Assembly: GCA_965226825.1 (NCBI GenBank)
Contig: CBDDED010000003.1
Location: 806,001 to 870,000 of the forward strand
Direction of reading: 5' to 3'
Length of the DNA: 64,000 bases
Source of the DNA: Io17-Chloro-G2 sp965226825
GTDB lineage: Bacteria; Chloroflexota; Dehalococcoidia; Lucifugimonadales; UBA3495
Part shown: positions 1 to 8,470 of the stretch, in pieces
Layout of the letters: every line of letters starts with the position of its first letter
Position numbering within the stretch: the first letter of the stretch is position 1
Translations under genes and position numbers: made by a program
The notes under the pieces: model-generated
Seen by the model: the letters and a program-made list of their open reading frames with translations, nothing else
What the model was told of the DNA's origin: nothing
Database searches by the model: none

Positions 1-132
1 AGTAGGGCAGCAAGCTTCAGCCAACGCGCATCCCGTTACAGCGGCGTTCTTCAGAGCGGGTTAAGCCTGGTAGCTTAAAGGCAGGAATGCCGTAAGGCGA
101 ATGGGTGAGGCCCTGTGACTCTTTTGAGCTTT

Positions 133-157
133 GGGGCAGGCCAGCCTGGCCTGCCCC
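133..157 (-). terminator. Hairpin downstream of the NIPSNAP gene
   Basis: A perfect 10-bp stem (GGGGCAGGCC paired with GGCCTGCCCC, 5-nt loop AGCCT) lies 18 nt past the stop of the minus-strand gene. There is no clear U-tract on either strand, so it may act as an RNA 3'-end stabiliser rather than a classic intrinsic terminator. Nothing else is recognisable in bases 1-132. Confidence 0.35.
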
Positions 158-174
158 TGAGTGTTGTGACTACC

Positions 175-789
175 TTAGTGCATCGGGGAGAAAGACGACG
201 GCGCCACCATCTTATTTTCCTGCCGGATGAGACCCGGAGCCCCAGACGGCCACTGGGGAATCTTGTTGGCTTCCCCCCGGATCCGGTTTCGCTCCTCCAG
301 GTCTTTGTACGGCCAGACGTGCATCCACCGGTTCAGACCGCCGAACTCAGTGGACATGCCGGCAGCCAGGGGGGAGAACTCTTCGCGGAAGGGCAAGGCC
401 TCGGTCCACCGGCGGATTAGCTCCGGAATGGAACCGGGCTCATAAGTGTAGGTCCGCATCTCATAGATGTTGCCCAGGGCCTGGTCTCCACCCATGGGGC
501 GCATGAAGGGAGCCGGGTTCCAAATCTCCGAGTTCATGTTGATGACGTTGCCCTCGAGCTTGGGCGGCCAGTCGGGGTCTTTGACGGCTTCCGCCCGAAT
601 GCTCTCTCGCTCCTCCAGGCTGTCGTAGCCCCAAACGTGGATGATCTGGTTGAGCGGGCCAATTTCCGTGTGCCAGAAAGCGGCCAGGGGCGAGTATTTC
701 TGCCGGGCGGGCAAGGCCACCTCGAAGGCCTTCTCCACAGCGGCCAGGGTTCCAGGCTTGATATCGTAAGTCCTTACCTCATAGATCAT
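175..789 (-). CDS. NIPSNAP family protein, two tandem domains
   Basis: The 204-residue protein consists of two homologous NIPSNAP-type dimeric alpha/beta-barrel domains, roughly residues 1-95 and 105-204. Each begins IYE(V/M)RTY and contains the core (I/M)HVW.Y..LEER...R.EA. Most bacterial members carry one domain, so this looks like an internal duplication giving a pseudo-dimer. The ATG at 789 is preceded by GAGG at good spacing. Members are small cytoplasmic proteins, often beside catabolic oxidoreductases; the biochemical role is unknown. It stands alone, divergent from nothing obvious; the 234 bp up to the next gene shows no clear signal. Confidence 0.85.
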   Translation of the reverse strand: MIYEVRTYDIKPGTLAAVEKAFEVALPARQKYSPLAAFWHTEIGPLNQIIHVWGYDSLEERESIRAEAVKDPDWPPKLEGNVINMNSEIWNPAPFMRPMGGDQALGNIYEMRTYTYEPGSIPELIRRWTEALPFREEFSPLAAGMSTEFGGLNRWMHVWPYKDLEERNRIRGEANKIPQWPSGAPGLIRQENKMVAPSSFSPMH

Positions 790-1023
790 GTTTTACCTCG
801 TCTTGAAGTTTGTGTTCCGAATTCACCAACGGCCTCTGCCCATTCATTTTGGGCCGTTAACCGAGTACCCGAGTTTAGCAATCAAAGACTGTAGCGGGCA
901 AGGGCCGGAAAACCGACTGCCCGCGCTATCGAACGGCGCTGTTCCGGTGAGCGGCCCAGGGCAATCATTCCAGCCTTGGGTCGGAATCCGAGGAACCATA
1001 GTGACGGGGAGGTCTGCCTCTGA

Positions 1024-2046
1024 TCACTCCCCCAGTTTGGTGGTCAGTACCCACATCGGGCGCTTTCCGACTTCGTAGATTTGAGTTGGCGTCAACTCGC
1101 CGGAATCCTGGTTGATGCTGTAGGACGCCAAACGCCCCGTCTCCAGACCAGCGGCGAAGACGAACCTCCCGTCGGGGTCGAGGCTGAAGGCGCGGGGAAC
1201 CGCCTCGGTGGCAACCCGCCCGGCCGCAGTCAATCGTCCGCTCGATTGGTCGACTACAAAGGCGGCGATGCTGTTGTGGCCGCGGTTGGGGGCGAAGAGA
1301 AATTTTCCGGTCGATGAGACCTGGATTTGAGAGCAGCTATTCTGCCCGGTGAACCCCTCGGGCAAGGTGGAAATGGTCTGGAAAGCGGTCAGAGTTCCCG
1401 CGGCCGTGTCCAGGTTGTATCCGGTCACGCTGCAACCCTGCTCATCGGAAAAATACACGCAATCGAGGCTGGGATGGAAGCAGAAATGCCGGGGCCCCAG
1501 GTATTCTGTAGGCTGCACCATCGGCGGCGTGTTAGGAGATAGTCGTCCGGAGTCGGGGTCAAACCGGAACTGGTAGATGGCATTGGGGCCGCGGTTTGCA
1601 ATGTGGGGCACGAAGGCGAACCGGTTGGACGGGTCGGTCTGAATGGAATGCGCTCCCATGGCCGTCTGAAGCCACTCCACCGGGGGAATCTCAGCGGCGC
1701 CGGCGTCGTTGACCCGGTGCACCGCGGCGGTCTTCTGGTAGTAGTAGGCTGAAAGAACGAACTTCCCTTGCCTGTCGGTGGACAGGTGGACGGGCTCACC
1801 CTGAAGCGACGCCGTGCCGATGAGCGACAGGCTGCCATCATTCTGGTCCACCCGGAAGCTGGCGATGTCCTGTAACCCCCGGCGGCCTACGTAGATTGTG
1901 TTGCGGTCCGGGTTTATGGTCATGGCGGCCGGGCCTCCTTCCACCGACGCCTGCCCCTGGGCCGTCAGCGCGCCGGTATTGGCGTCCATGGTGTAAACCA
2001 AGACTTTATCCTCGTCCTGTAGGGAAACGTATACGTAGGTGGTCAT
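1024..2046 (-). CDS. Lactonase family protein (6-phosphogluconolactonase-like seven-bladed propeller)
   Basis: The 340-residue protein is made of repeated beta-propeller blades of the lactonase / carboxymuconate cyclase type, with recurring G.L...G and PD(R/G).(F/I)V motifs such as NPDRNTIYVG and LDPDGRFVFAAG. The family hydrolyses lactones, classically 6-phosphogluconolactone, but many members have unknown substrates. The frame stays open upstream to 2250, but the ATG at 2046 is chosen because GGGGAGG lies just before it and the propeller starts there (MTTYVYVS). No signal peptide is seen, so it is probably cytoplasmic. It is divergently oriented to the MetE-like gene, with a shared 168-bp promoter region. 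Confidence 0.85.
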   Translation of the reverse strand: MTTYVYVSLQDEDKVLVYTMDANTGALTAQGQASVEGGPAAMTINPDRNTIYVGRRGLQDIASFRVDQNDGSLSLIGTASLQGEPVHLSTDRQGKFVLSAYYYQKTAAVHRVNDAGAAEIPPVEWLQTAMGAHSIQTDPSNRFAFVPHIANRGPNAIYQFRFDPDSGRLSPNTPPMVQPTEYLGPRHFCFHPSLDCVYFSDEQGCSVTGYNLDTAAGTLTAFQTISTLPEGFTGQNSCSQIQVSSTGKFLFAPNRGHNSIAAFVVDQSSGRLTAAGRVATEAVPRAFSLDPDGRFVFAAGLETGRLASYSINQDSGELTPTQIYEVGKRPMWVLTTKLGE

Positions 2047-2214
2047 TGGTTTCCTCCCCATACGAATTAGCAGCGAATTGGCGTGGGGAGTATACCCGAA
2101 TCGACAACTTGTCGGGGACGAGCTGAGCCTGGCAGAACCGTATGGGTTCCGCCGTTGCCGTAGAGTAAAATAACATCCATTGCTTGAGCTACGGTCCCAG
2201 TCTTGGGAGGACGA

Positions 2215-3360
2215 ATGAAAAGAAGCGCTTCCAGAATTCTTACCACTCACACCGGCAGCCTGCCCAGGTCCCCAGGCCTGCAGGAACTTTTGCGGGAACG
2301 AGAGGAACGCCGCGACTTGGACGCGGCGCTATTCGACACTGAGGTCCGACAGGCGGTTGCGGATGTGACCGCCAAACAGAAAGAGACCGGAATAGACGTG
2401 GTCAACGACGGCGAGCAGGGCCGGGGCCAGTATGCTACTTATGTAAAGGAACGGCTTACCGGCTTCGAGGGGGAGCGGGCCGTACGCACCCGCCCGAGGT
2501 TGGACGACGCCGATTTTCCGGAATTTGCCGCCACGCAGACCCACCTTTCTTCCCGGAACATGCCTCAACCTGCGTGCACCGGCCCCATATCCTGGAAGGA
2601 TTGGGCGGCGGCGCAGCGGGATATCGACACCTTCCAACAAATATCCGCAAACCTTCCCGTGGAAGAGGTGTTCATGACCGCCGCGTCTCCAGGAGTGATC
2701 GCCAATTTCCTTCCCAATGAGTATTACCCCACCGAGGAAGCCTACCTGTACGGCTTGGCCGAGGTGATGAAGGACGAATACAACGCCATTGTCAACGCCG
2801 GGTTAATCCTTCAGATTGATTGCCCGGACCTGGCCATGACCCGGGTGTCCCAGTTCTCCCACTTGTCGGTGGACGAATTCAAGAAGGTCGTGGAGTTGCA
2901 CGTCGAAGTCATAAATTACGCCTTGGCGGATATTGACCCGGAGCGGATGCGGTTACATCTCTGCTGGGGCAACACCGAGGGTCCCCATCACCACGACGTA
3001 CCCTTGAAGGAACTCGTAGACCTGGTTCTCAAGGCGCGGCCGGCGGGTCTTTCCTTCGAGGGGGCCAACCCTCGCCATGCCCACGAGTGGAAGGTCTGGC
3101 AGGATGTCCGGCTTCCAGAGGGCAAGGTCTTGATCCCAGGTGTGCTGGACACCACCACCAATTTCATCGAGCATCCGGAACTGGTCGCGCAGCGGATCGT
3201 CAACTACGCCAATATTGTAGGCCGGGAAAACGTTATCGCCGGCAGCGACTGCGGTTTCGGCACTTCAGCCTGGGGGCGGAAAGTAGAGACCAACATTGTG
3301 TGGGCCAAGTTGGCTTCTATGGTTGAAGGAGCCCGGCTGGCCTCTCAAGAACTCTGGTAG
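2215..3360 (+). CDS. Cobalamin-independent methionine synthase II family protein (MetE catalytic-domain type)
   Basis: The 381-residue protein matches only the C-terminal catalytic barrel of MetE, beginning LTTHTGSLPRS. The zinc-ligand set is visible: His248 and Cys250 (HLCWG), Glu282 (FEGAN) and Cys346 (SDCGFG). In MetE these bind zinc and activate a thiol for methyl transfer. Stand-alone domains of this size include archaeal core MetE and epoxyalkane:CoM transferase-like enzymes, so methionine synthesis is not certain. The start is the ATG at 2215, with GGGAGG 4 nt upstream; a TTG at 2203 is in frame but lies before that ribosome site. It is followed by a strong terminator, so it is probably monocistronic. 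No cobalamin or SAM riboswitch was recognised upstream. Confidence 0.85.
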   Translation: MKRSASRILTTHTGSLPRSPGLQELLREREERRDLDAALFDTEVRQAVADVTAKQKETGIDVVNDGEQGRGQYATYVKERLTGFEGERAVRTRPRLDDADFPEFAATQTHLSSRNMPQPACTGPISWKDWAAAQRDIDTFQQISANLPVEEVFMTAASPGVIANFLPNEYYPTEEAYLYGLAEVMKDEYNAIVNAGLILQIDCPDLAMTRVSQFSHLSVDEFKKVVELHVEVINYALADIDPERMRLHLCWGNTEGPHHHDVPLKELVDLVLKARPAGLSFEGANPRHAHEWKVWQDVRLPEGKVLIPGVLDTTTNFIEHPELVAQRIVNYANIVGRENVIAGSDCGFGTSAWGRKVETNIVWAKLASMVEGARLASQELW

Positions 3361-3394
3361 GCGTTAAGCCCGGCGGTTTGTCGCATCATGTAAC

Positions 3395-3426
3395 GCGCCC
3401 GTGAAGTCACGGGCGCGCTTTTATTT
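3395..3426 (+). terminator. Intrinsic terminator after the MetE-like gene
   Basis: GCGCCCGT (3395-3402) pairs with ACGGGCGC (3409-3416) around a 6-nt loop and is followed by GCTTTTATTT. The stem and T-rich tail fit Rho-independent termination of the upstream plus-strand gene. Confidence 0.75.
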
Positions 3427-3446
3427 GCGACCCGGGGGAGCCGACC

Positions 3447-3914
3447 CTACTCCTTTAGCTCCACTATCATCTCAATTTCCACTGCCATGCCTGCCGGGAG
3501 GGTGCTCATGCCAACCGCCGAACGGGCGTGGCGGCCGTTGTCCCCCCAGAGGCTGATCAGCAGATCGGAGGCCCCGTTGGCGACCCTGGGGGTGTCGCCA
3601 AAGTCGGGAGCGGCGTTGACCATGCACAGAAGCTTGACGATGCGCTTCACCCGGTCCAAGTCGCCGATCTCGCCTTTCAGCGATGTCAGGAGATTCAGCA
3701 TCGTCTGGCGGGCGGAGTCATAACCCTGCTCGATGGTCAGGTCGGCGCCCAATTTGCCAACGTGCAAGAAACCGCCCTCGGGCAGCCCCGGCCCGTGCCC
3801 CGAGACAAACACCAGGTTGCCCGTCGTTACGGCCGGTTTGTAATTCCCCATAGAGCCCTGCCGGCGCGGCGGCAGCTCGTAGCCTAGTTCCTTCAGTTTG
3901 TTCTCAATCTCCAT
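3447..3914 (-). CDS. RidA (YjgF/YER057c/UK114) family protein
   Basis: The 155-residue protein shows the RidA fold signature: LVFVSGHGP, the Q..N.L..L....G.L..V..IVK segment and the C-terminal LPAGMAVEIEMIVEL. RidA proteins are trimeric deaminases of reactive enamine/imine intermediates, but this branch resembles the RidA-like clades found in catabolic clusters, where the true substrate is usually unknown. The ATG at 3914 has TGAGGG at good spacing. It lies 26 bp downstream of the LLM oxidoreductase on the same strand, so the two are probably co-transcribed. A RidA with a luciferase-like monooxygenase recalls the Rut pathway pairing, but no other rut-like genes are present. Confidence 0.88.
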   Translation of the reverse strand: MEIENKLKELGYELPPRRQGSMGNYKPAVTTGNLVFVSGHGPGLPEGGFLHVGKLGADLTIEQGYDSARQTMLNLLTSLKGEIGDLDRVKRIVKLLCMVNAAPDFGDTPRVANGASDLLISLWGDNGRHARSAVGMSTLPAGMAVEIEMIVELKE

Positions 3915-3917
3915 GCA

Positions 3918-3949
3918 AATCCCTCACCGGAACAATTCCCTCACCGGAC
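3918..3949. repeat. Tandem duplication, two copies of about 17 bp
   Basis: Two copies of TCCCTCACCGG(A), 17 bp apart, span the gap between the LLM stop and the RidA start. On the coding strand the unit contains the Shine-Dalgarno-like GGTGAGGG, so the ribosome site itself is duplicated. Confidence 0.6.
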
Positions 3950-4786
3950 GAGACGGGCGCACTCATCGATTATTGGCATCACCTCATCCTTCTCCGCCGA
4001 GGGCAGGGTAAAGATGGCCCTTTGGACGCCGTCGGACTCCAGCCTTTGAATCAGGTCAGCATCGGGCCGAGAGCCGAAAACGGTTACTTCGATTGCGTCG
4101 GGGTCTCGGCCTGAATCCTGGGCCTGCCGCCGCAGCATGGCAATTTTTTCACCAAGACCGGGGCCCTGGGACGGCCTGCCGGAAATGGGCATCCACCCGT
4201 CGCAATACTCCACCACCCGGTCGAAAGTCCTGGGACCATCCCCTCCCATGATGATGGGTGGATGGGGCTTTTGCACCGGCTTGGGGTAGGCCCACACCGG
4301 ATCGAAATTTACGAAATCGCCGTGGAATTCGGCTTCATCCTGGGTCCAGAGCGCTTTCATGGCCAGGATGTTCTCGCGGAGAACGCGCCACCGGCGCCGG
4401 AAGTTCGTGCCGTGGTTGGCCATCTCTTCGGCGTTCCAACCGCCGCCGACGCCGAAAATGAACCGGCCGTTGGAAAGCATGTCCAGGCTGGCAACCTCTT
4501 TGGCGGTGGTGATGGGGTCGCGTTCTATCATCAAACAGATGCCAGTGCCCAACTTGAGGTTGGTGGTCGCTCCAGCGGCGGCGGTCAGAGCCATAAAGGG
4601 ATCGTAGGTGTGCCAATAATCCCTGGGAAGGTCTCCGCCTCCGGGCCACGGACTCTGCCGGCTGGCGGGTATGTGGGTGTGCTCCGGGACCCACATAGAC
4701 TCGAAGCCGCGGTCCTCCAGCAGACTGGCCAGGTCATCGGGCCGAATGGAATAGTCGGTAGAAAACATCATTGCGCCGAGTTTCAT
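3941..4786 (-). CDS. LLM class flavin/F420-dependent oxidoreductase
   Basis: The 281-residue luciferase-like TIM barrel has the typical opening MKLGAMMFSTDYS, the segment GFESMWVPEHTHIP and the cofactor region LKLGTGI....RDPI..AKEVASLD.LS.GRF.FGVGGGW, followed by PKP.Q.P.PPI..GG. Such enzymes use FMNH2 or F420 to oxidise small organic substrates; which cofactor is used cannot be told here. The frame is open to 4897, but the start at 4786 matches the family N-terminus and has AGGAG just upstream. It is a same-length paralog of the oxidoreductase at 62476. It probably forms an operon with the RidA gene downstream. Confidence 0.88.
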   Translation of the reverse strand: MKLGAMMFSTDYSIRPDDLASLLEDRGFESMWVPEHTHIPASRQSPWPGGGDLPRDYWHTYDPFMALTAAAGATTNLKLGTGICLMIERDPITTAKEVASLDMLSNGRFIFGVGGGWNAEEMANHGTNFRRRWRVLRENILAMKALWTQDEAEFHGDFVNFDPVWAYPKPVQKPHPPIIMGGDGPRTFDRVVEYCDGWMPISGRPSQGPGLGEKIAMLRRQAQDSGRDPDAIEVTVFGSRPDADLIQRLESDGVQRAIFTLPSAEKDEVMPIIDECARLVR

Positions 4787-4793
4787 GGGCTCC

Positions 4794-4829
4794 TCATTTT
4801 CATGGGTTACTTCATTTTCACGGGTTACT
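4794..4829. repeat. Tandem duplication, two copies of 18 bp
   Basis: TCATTTTCATGGGTTACT (4794-4811) is followed directly by TCATTTTCACGGGTTACT (4812-4829), one mismatch. It sits 8 nt upstream of the start codon of the LLM gene. Confidence 0.75.
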
Positions 4830-5083
4830 TCGGATGATAGTTGTAGCCACGGGACTCGTTCGCATCGGCGCGCCGTCCGCCCGTGATTTCCTGTCACTAT
4901 ACGTTGCGGGTAGCTTCATGCCAATGGCGGCAAGGCGTCCGGTGAACCAGTTCAACCGGGGGTCTGGGTTGACCCCGTGGCAATCGCCAATATAATGGCC
5001 CTATCCGCCGGAAAAACTGGCCTCCGTTGGTTGTTTTGCCAGCGCGCTCGGCCGTCTTGGACGCGGTACGTGGAGGTCTGGCC

Positions 5084-5944
5084 GTGCTGGTAGACTTGGT
5101 AAGCGTTGAAACCCGCGACAATGTGCGTCTGGACGGCATTTTGCGCCGGCCGACTTTGAGCCCTTCTCAGCTTGGGGTTGACCTAGTGATCCTGCACCAC
5201 GGTGTCGGCGGAAACTTCTACGACTCCGGCATGTTTGCCGAATACAGCGACGCTCTCATCGACAAGGGGTGCGCCGTGCTGCGGGTGAACAACCGGGGCC
5301 ATGACCCCATCAACCGGAGCATGGTAGGTGGCGAGTCCAAAAGGCTGGGCGCGGCCTACGAATCCATGGACGACGCCAGGCATGACTGGGAGGCCTGGGT
5401 TGATTTCGCCGAGGAAGGCGGCTACCGGAATATCGGCATCTGGGGGCACAGCCTGGGCGCCACCAAGTCCATATACTACATGGGGACCAGGGGAGACCGG
5501 CGGGTGAAGTGCGTGGTGGCCGGCTCGCCGCCTCGCTTTTCCTACGACGCGTTTTCCAAGGTCGAAGAAGGTCCCGAGTTTCTGGCCCGAGCGGAGGAAT
5601 CACAGAAACAAATCGACGCTGGCCACCCCGAAACCTTGATCGAGACCCTATACCCGTTTCCGCTGCTGGTTGCCGCCGGGATTTTCATGGACAAATACGG
5701 GCCCCAGGCGAAATACAACATTCTCGACCACATCCCAAACGTCAAAGTCCCGTTGTTGGTGATGATCGGAACCGCAGAAGCCCAGACATTGACCTCGTTC
5801 AAGGGCCTGCCGCCCGAGGTGGAAAAACTTGCCCGCGAACTGGACCATTTGACTTATGAATCGATTCCGGAAGCCGACCACGCATACACTCACCAACGGG
5901 AATACGTCTGGGGAGTGGTAAGCAGGTGGTTGGAAAAAGTCTAG
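5084..5944 (+). CDS. Alpha/beta hydrolase
   Basis: The 286-residue protein has a serine-hydrolase layout: oxyanion region ILHHGVGGNFYD, nucleophile elbow G-H-Ser123-L-G (WGHSLGATKS), a C-terminal DHAYTH with likely catalytic His266, and LLVMIGTAEA before the acid region. It is probably a cytoplasmic esterase or carbon-carbon hydrolase with unknown substrate. The GTG at 5084 is preferred because GGAGG lies 7 nt before it; the frame is open to 5027 with a TTG but no ribosome site. The MFS transporter follows after 51 bp on the same strand, suggesting import and hydrolysis of the same compound. Confidence 0.8.
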   Translation: MLVDLVSVETRDNVRLDGILRRPTLSPSQLGVDLVILHHGVGGNFYDSGMFAEYSDALIDKGCAVLRVNNRGHDPINRSMVGGESKRLGAAYESMDDARHDWEAWVDFAEEGGYRNIGIWGHSLGATKSIYYMGTRGDRRVKCVVAGSPPRFSYDAFSKVEEGPEFLARAEESQKQIDAGHPETLIETLYPFPLLVAAGIFMDKYGPQAKYNILDHIPNVKVPLLVMIGTAEAQTLTSFKGLPPEVEKLARELDHLTYESIPEADHAYTHQREYVWGVVSRWLEKV

Positions 5945-5995
5945 CGGCGAGGCCCGCAGACCGCTGCATCGGGCGACAGGAGGCTGAGTAATTAT

Positions 5996-7288
5996 ATGGC
6001 GACAGAACCGGAAGCAACCACCGAACCAAGTCTGGCTACAGCGGTAGCGGAAGTTGGCACCGCGGTCGAGCGGCATTCGATCCTGTGGCTGACCAACGTT
6101 TCCCACGCGGTCAACCATTTTCAAAACCAGATGGTGGCGGTGCTCTACGTGGCCGTCATGCCCGAGTTGGGATTCGGACCCGCTCAGTTGGGCCTGCTGA
6201 CCGCGGTCTACAGCATGGCGGGCGGCTCAATCCAGGGCTTCTACGGCTTTGTGACGCCCTTCATGAGACGCACCTGGATATTGGGTATCGGCAACCTGGT
6301 TATGGGAGTGGGCACTCTGGCTTCCGGCTTCGTTGGTTCTTTCGGCGCTTTCGTCGGCACCCGGGGTATTGCGGCAGTCGGGGCGAGCGCGCAGCACCCG
6401 GTGGGCTACAGTCTCTTATCAGGGTACTTCCCCGTGAACCGGGGGACCATTATCGCCCTCAACAGCAGTGTGTCCAATATTGGCAGCCTGCTGGCCCCGT
6501 TGGCGGCGGCGGCGATGCTCATAGTCATGGATTGGCGCCAAGTTTTCATGATTGTCGCCTCTCTGAGCATTGCCATGGGCCTGGTTTACTTCCTCTACCG
6601 GAACCCCGCTGCCCAGACCAACGCCCCTGCAGTGGCGGCCCAAACCACTCGGGGGAAGTTGCTGCGAAGCCGGGCCAGCTACCTGCGGGTGTTCAAAAAC
6701 AAGAACATGATCCTGGTGTCCCTGGTCATGATGGTGGGCGGCGCGGGCCGGGGCGCCGGGGTTAACGTGGCGTTCCTGGGGGTACACCTCGGTCCCGAGG
6801 ACGGCAATTTGGGCCTGTCTATCACCATGGTGGGTTTTGCCATCGCCGCGCTGCAAATCGGCGGCGTGATTGGTCCGGTGGCCATGGGTTGGCTGTCCGA
6901 TAAACTCTCCCGGACCGGAGTCCTCCAGTCGTCTTTGTTCTTATCGGCGCTGGCAACGGCCTGGATAGCCTTCCAGGACGCATATTTGCCGCTTCTGTTT
7001 TTGTGTCTCATCCTCTATGGCATTGTCACCCGGTCCCGGCAGAGCCTGACCCAGGCAATCGTTGCCGACTCCCTGCCTGATGAAGACCACGATGCGGCGT
7101 TCAGCGTGTTCTTTTTCCTGGGTTTCATCTCGGGGCCGGTTTGGGCGCTCCTGGTGGGCGGTATTTGGCAATACTTCGGGTTTGCCGAAGCCTTCCTGTT
7201 GCTGGCCGCTTCCTACATCTTCGGAATGTTGATCATGATATTTGTGGTCGACCCGCGGCGCTCGCAACCCCAGGCCCAGCCGGCCTAA
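5996..7288 (+). CDS. MFS transporter
   Basis: The 430-residue protein has about 12 hydrophobic membrane segments in two halves with a hydrophilic central loop around residues 200-230 (ending in K-rich RVFKNKNM). Major-facilitator features include the glycine-rich helix AVYSMAGGSIQGFYG and GWLSDKLSRTG after helix 8. It acts in the inner membrane as a secondary transporter, probably for an organic anion or metabolite. AGGAGG lies 12 nt before the ATG. It probably shares a transcript with the preceding hydrolase. Confidence 0.88.
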   Translation: MATEPEATTEPSLATAVAEVGTAVERHSILWLTNVSHAVNHFQNQMVAVLYVAVMPELGFGPAQLGLLTAVYSMAGGSIQGFYGFVTPFMRRTWILGIGNLVMGVGTLASGFVGSFGAFVGTRGIAAVGASAQHPVGYSLLSGYFPVNRGTIIALNSSVSNIGSLLAPLAAAAMLIVMDWRQVFMIVASLSIAMGLVYFLYRNPAAQTNAPAVAAQTTRGKLLRSRASYLRVFKNKNMILVSLVMMVGGAGRGAGVNVAFLGVHLGPEDGNLGLSITMVGFAIAALQIGGVIGPVAMGWLSDKLSRTGVLQSSLFLSALATAWIAFQDAYLPLLFLCLILYGIVTRSRQSLTQAIVADSLPDEDHDAAFSVFFFLGFISGPVWALLVGGIWQYFGFAEAFLLLAASYIFGMLIMIFVVDPRRSQPQAQPA

Positions 7289-7340
7289 GCAAGGCCCGGC
7301 CCAAGATGCCGGGCGCTAAGGTAGGTCAGGAGGAAGCAAC

Positions 7341-7381
7341 AAAAAAGCCGGGGCAGGAGTTCAAGACTCCCTGCCCCGGCT
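7341..7381 (-). terminator. Intrinsic terminator of the second RidA gene
   Basis: GCCGGGGCAGG (7347-7357) pairs with CCTGCCCCGGC (7370-7380). Read on the minus strand the stem is followed by TTTTTT. It lies 84 nt past the stop of the minus-strand RidA gene and may also stop readthrough from the MFS gene. Confidence 0.75.
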
Positions 7382-7464
7382 CCCGCGCCGGATGCAATAT
7401 GGCGTCCCAAGCCCTCGTCGCCAGTGGCCGTGACAACCAAGACCGGCCGAGCGCCGGTGTTTCC

Positions 7465-7851
7465 TCAGCCGATGACGGCGGTTATTTCCAGTTGTATCTG
7501 CATGTTGCCGCCCAGGTTGGTCTCCATGACGTGGCGGGCCGGACGGCTTTCGGCCTCGGGAAAGGACTTGACCCATGACTTGTTCATGGCTTCCCGCTGA
7601 CCCCGGTCCTTCATATGGATTTTGACCGCGCCGATGTCCTCAACGGTACCCCCGGCGTTCTCCACCAGGGTCTTCATGTTGGCAAACGCGAAATCGCATT
7701 GCTGTTCGATGTCATCGGGAATGGCGCCGGTGGCGGGGTCGGTGCCGGCAATTCCGCTAGAAAACAAAACGTTGCCCACCAGGGACCCCATGGGAATGGG
7801 CATACTGTGGGCGACACCGTCGACGTGGATAGAGCGTCTCTTTCCGGGCAT
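7465..7851 (-). CDS. RidA family protein
   Basis: The 128-residue protein contains NVLFSSGIAGTDP, the Q....F.NMKTLVENAGG...DI..V.IHMKD segment and the C-terminal R.........GG.MQIQLEITAVIG typical of YjgF/YER057c/UK114 proteins. The start at 7851 is preceded by AGGAGG at 5 nt; the frame runs further upstream but without a ribosome site. It is only distantly similar to the RidA at 3447, so this is not a recent duplication. It is monocistronic, with a strong terminator. Confidence 0.87.
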   Translation of the reverse strand: MPGKRRSIHVDGVAHSMPIPMGSLVGNVLFSSGIAGTDPATGAIPDDIEQQCDFAFANMKTLVENAGGTVEDIGAVKIHMKDRGQREAMNKSWVKSFPEAESRPARHVMETNLGGNMQIQLEITAVIG

Positions 7852-8054
7852 GTTTCCTCCTGTGGAAAAGTAGATTTGATTATGTAAACCGCCAAACACC
7901 CGACTGGCAGGCGACCCACGGGTGGGGCGGCGAAAACATTGTCCAACCGCCACAAGAATCCGTCAAACATCCGAACCGGGAAACAAAGCATCTACCGCCG
8001 CAGCCGCAGCATCGTGTAGACTGAGGTCCCCATTAAATTGGGTCCCCCACCCGT

Positions 8055-8128
8055 GGGCGGTTAGCTCAGACGGTTAGAGCGCCTGCTTTACACGCAGGAG
8101 GCCACTGGTTCGAGTCCAGTACTGCCCA
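8055..8128 (+). tRNA. tRNA-Val (anticodon TAC)
   Basis: A cloverleaf can be drawn: acceptor GGGCGGT with ACTGCCC (one G-T pair), D arm GCTC..GAGC, anticodon stem CCTGC/GCAGG with loop TTTACAC (anticodon TAC), and T arm ACTGG-TTCGAGT-CCAGT. CCA is not encoded. The AT-rich accessory block begins about 100 bp downstream, so this tRNA may be the integration site of that block. Confidence 0.95.
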
Positions 8129-8233
8129 CTTTTTTGGTTTTGATTGCAGACATGGTAGTTCACCGTAGATTAAGAACGTCTCACCGTCCTGCAAATAACC
8201 ACATCGTAAATTCAAAAGATGGGATAGAGGTTG

Positions 8234-8470
8234 ATGGATAAAGAACTGGATTCTTCGATGGATAGCGGCGACCATTGGGTCTCGTCCATCCTCAAGGCAG
8301 CCCGGAAAGACAATCCTTTAGTGGCCGACGGGGTGTTCGCTAGACTCGAGAATTTGTTAGGAGGACAGCTTAGCGAGCGGGATCTTAATCCAACCAATAT
8401 CAAGGACGTCGCCACTCAGCTAATAACGGACACGGTTCCCACACTGCTCGAGCCAGAGGAGACACGATGA
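8234..8470 (+). CDS. Small ORF preceding the SMC-like ATPase
   Basis: A 78-residue acidic protein with no recognised domain. Its stop overlaps the next start (ATGA at 8467), so it is translationally coupled to the ATPase and is likely a dedicated partner. The ATG at 8234 follows GAGG closely. Composition is more AT-rich than the preceding genes, as in the ATPase. No membrane segment or catalytic motif is evident; the sequence looks helical in the N-terminal 40 residues. Small partner subunits are common in two-gene defence or DNA-repair ATPase systems, but this role is inferred only from position. Confidence 0.6.
   Translation: MDKELDSSMDSGDHWVSSILKAARKDNPLVADGVFARLENLLGGQLSERDLNPTNIKDVATQLITDTVPTLLEPEETR

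Noticed and set aside
2047..2214. Cobalamin or SAM riboswitch before the MetE-like gene
   Set aside because: No conserved riboswitch core was recognised in this short divergent gap.
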